64,000 nt of DNA from Siphonodentalium dalli. Its lineage: Eukaryota > Mollusca > Scaphopoda > Gadilida > Siphonodentaliidae. Below the pieces are notes generated by a model. That model saw nothing but the letters and a program-made list of their open reading frames with translations. It was not told where the DNA came from and did not search any database. The position numbers and the translations under genes were made by a program. Location: NCBI GenBank assembly GCA_032622095.1, contig CP136061.1, forward strand, positions 169,391,107 through 169,455,106, written 5' to 3'. Below are positions 62,944-64,000 of this stretch, piece by piece (position 1 is the stretch's first letter; every line of letters begins with the position of its first letter).

Positions 62944-64000
62944 TAATAATAATGAAAAATAATCGAAAAAGGGCCATAACTCTGTCAAAATATATTGGAC
63001 CAACATCCGGATAGCATTATTTTTAGTAGACCTTAGATGCCTACATTCGCTAGAGATTTCGCGGTCCTCCTCCCATTAGTTTCTGAGTATTTCCAATTAA
63101 ACAGAAAACGGCCGCAGTAGAAAAACAATATACTTCCTTGGTTACACCATGGAAGTATAATAATAGGGCAAATCATGAGCTCAATAAATCGCAGTTAAGG
63201 GACGGAAAATATGAATTAGGATGATTATATCTTTCCCTTAACATGTGTGGGTTGATCTCAAGTGTTTGGGAGTGACCCCACCCCTGCCTCGAAATTGGGT
63301 GACGGGATTGGGAAATAGTCAAACCCGGCCCAAAATGCGAATTTTGAGAGCCCGTAACTCCGTTATTTTCCAATGGATTTAAAAATTGTTTTGAGTATTG
63401 TGATCAGCTACTTACATTGATTATTTGTTATAAATTTTGTCTGATTCAGAGACGAATAACATTTTGTTTATTGGAAAGAATACGGGCCCACATTCAAAGT
63501 TTGAGGGCCCAAATCTCCGCCATTTTTTAACGGATTTACAATCTGTTTTCAGTTTTATGATCAACGTGTATGGTATATGTTATATATCAAGTTTCATATG
63601 ATTCGGAGACGAAATAAATTTTGGTACCCCGGACCACCCCTCCCCTGACCCACAACACTGAACCGACACTGGCAAAATTTGGCTCATCGCGTGCTCTCTT
63701 CAGACCGCACGCATTGGCGTATCAGTTGACATCCAAAGTTTGACATCTTCGGAGGAGATGTGATCACAAGCATATGGGGCCAAATTTGCATTGTTTGAAG
63801 GCCCACAACTCTGACATTTTTCAATGGATTTTCGAAATTCTTTCAGTTTCTAGATCGGTTGGCGGTATGGATGTTATATTCCAAGTTTCATCCGATTCGG
63901 AGAAGAATACAAAATTGGTACCCCGGACCACCCCTCCCCTGACCCACAACACTGAACCGACACTGGCAAAATTTGGCCCATCGCGTGCTCTCTTCAGACC
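62944..64000 (-). repeat. C4: C array of element 4, running off the window
   Basis: Continues the C unit interrupted at 55414 and matches 51935 onward at an offset of 11009 bp. Its hairpin lies near 63130-63158. The array and the end of element 4 lie beyond the window. Confidence 0.85.

Noticed and set aside
7086-64000. CRISPR array or prokaryotic phage island
   Set aside because: Repeat units are kb-scale without spacers, and the DNA has eukaryotic transposons and no prokaryotic genes.

Overview
The window looks like repeat-dense genomic DNA from a marine invertebrate, most likely a mollusc and probably a bivalve. It is AT-rich, has no dense prokaryote-style genes, and carries many DNA-transposon remnants. 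Diverged copies of the core GGGCCATAACTC (and GGGAGATAACTC / GGGCCCGTAACTC) recur in otherwise unrelated repeats, a pattern I associate with bivalve genomes. The organism call is an inference. I found no intact protein-coding gene. The longest open frames are about 140 codons and lie inside repeats.

Positions 1-7085 are ordinary host-type DNA. They hold diverged ~150-bp repeats (1-240, 680-1015), a short hAT-type MITE with an 8-bp target duplication (2342-2716), a possible CRE-containing promoter with a first exon (4837-4968), a fold-back repeat (5203-5308), a cluster of AATTGCACTT-type palindromes (5611-5845) and a frameshifted MULE-type transposase pseudogene (6310-6915).

From 7086 to the end the window is one nest of non-autonomous, rolling-circle (Helitron/Helentron-like) elements, all in the same orientation with the 3' end at the left, so they read on the minus strand. 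Each has the same architecture, given here in plus-strand order. First comes CTAG, then a hairpin, then a 12-bp sub-terminal inverted repeat. Next is a unique 'head' (type L, ~3.7 kb, or type D, ~2.45 kb), followed by a kb-scale tandem array (A 1242-1249 bp, B ~1243 bp, C 1448 or 1740 bp units). The element ends in a hairpin whose outer 12 bp are the inverse of the 12-bp repeat beside the head. Every array unit carries its own copy of that end hairpin and an (AAT)n tract.

The nesting can be read exactly. Host element 1 (L1 head 7086-10792 plus A1 array) was hit by element 2 (L2+A2, 21344-26903), element 3 (D1+C1, 28150-32652) and element 4 (D2 head from 33899). The A1 array resumes for exactly one 1246-bp unit between successive hits (26904-28149, 32653-33898). 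The C array of element 4 was in turn hit by element 5 (L3+B, 37132-51934) and element 6 (L4+A3, 55415-62943), resuming at 51935 and 62944. Removing any of the four complete elements restores an intact (AAT)n junction to the base. All five nested insertions sit in the (AAT)n tract of an A or C unit, at the same position within each family and on the same strand. I regard this satellite-carrying, self-targeting transposon nest as the main discovery in the window.

The D heads also carry two ~271-bp repeats each with a tRNA-like Pol III promoter module. The L heads carry a Tc1/mariner-type MITE and, in three of four copies, a CAGGG...CCCTG insertion whose empty site survives in L4. No Rep/helicase gene is present, so mobilisation would have to be supplied from elsewhere.
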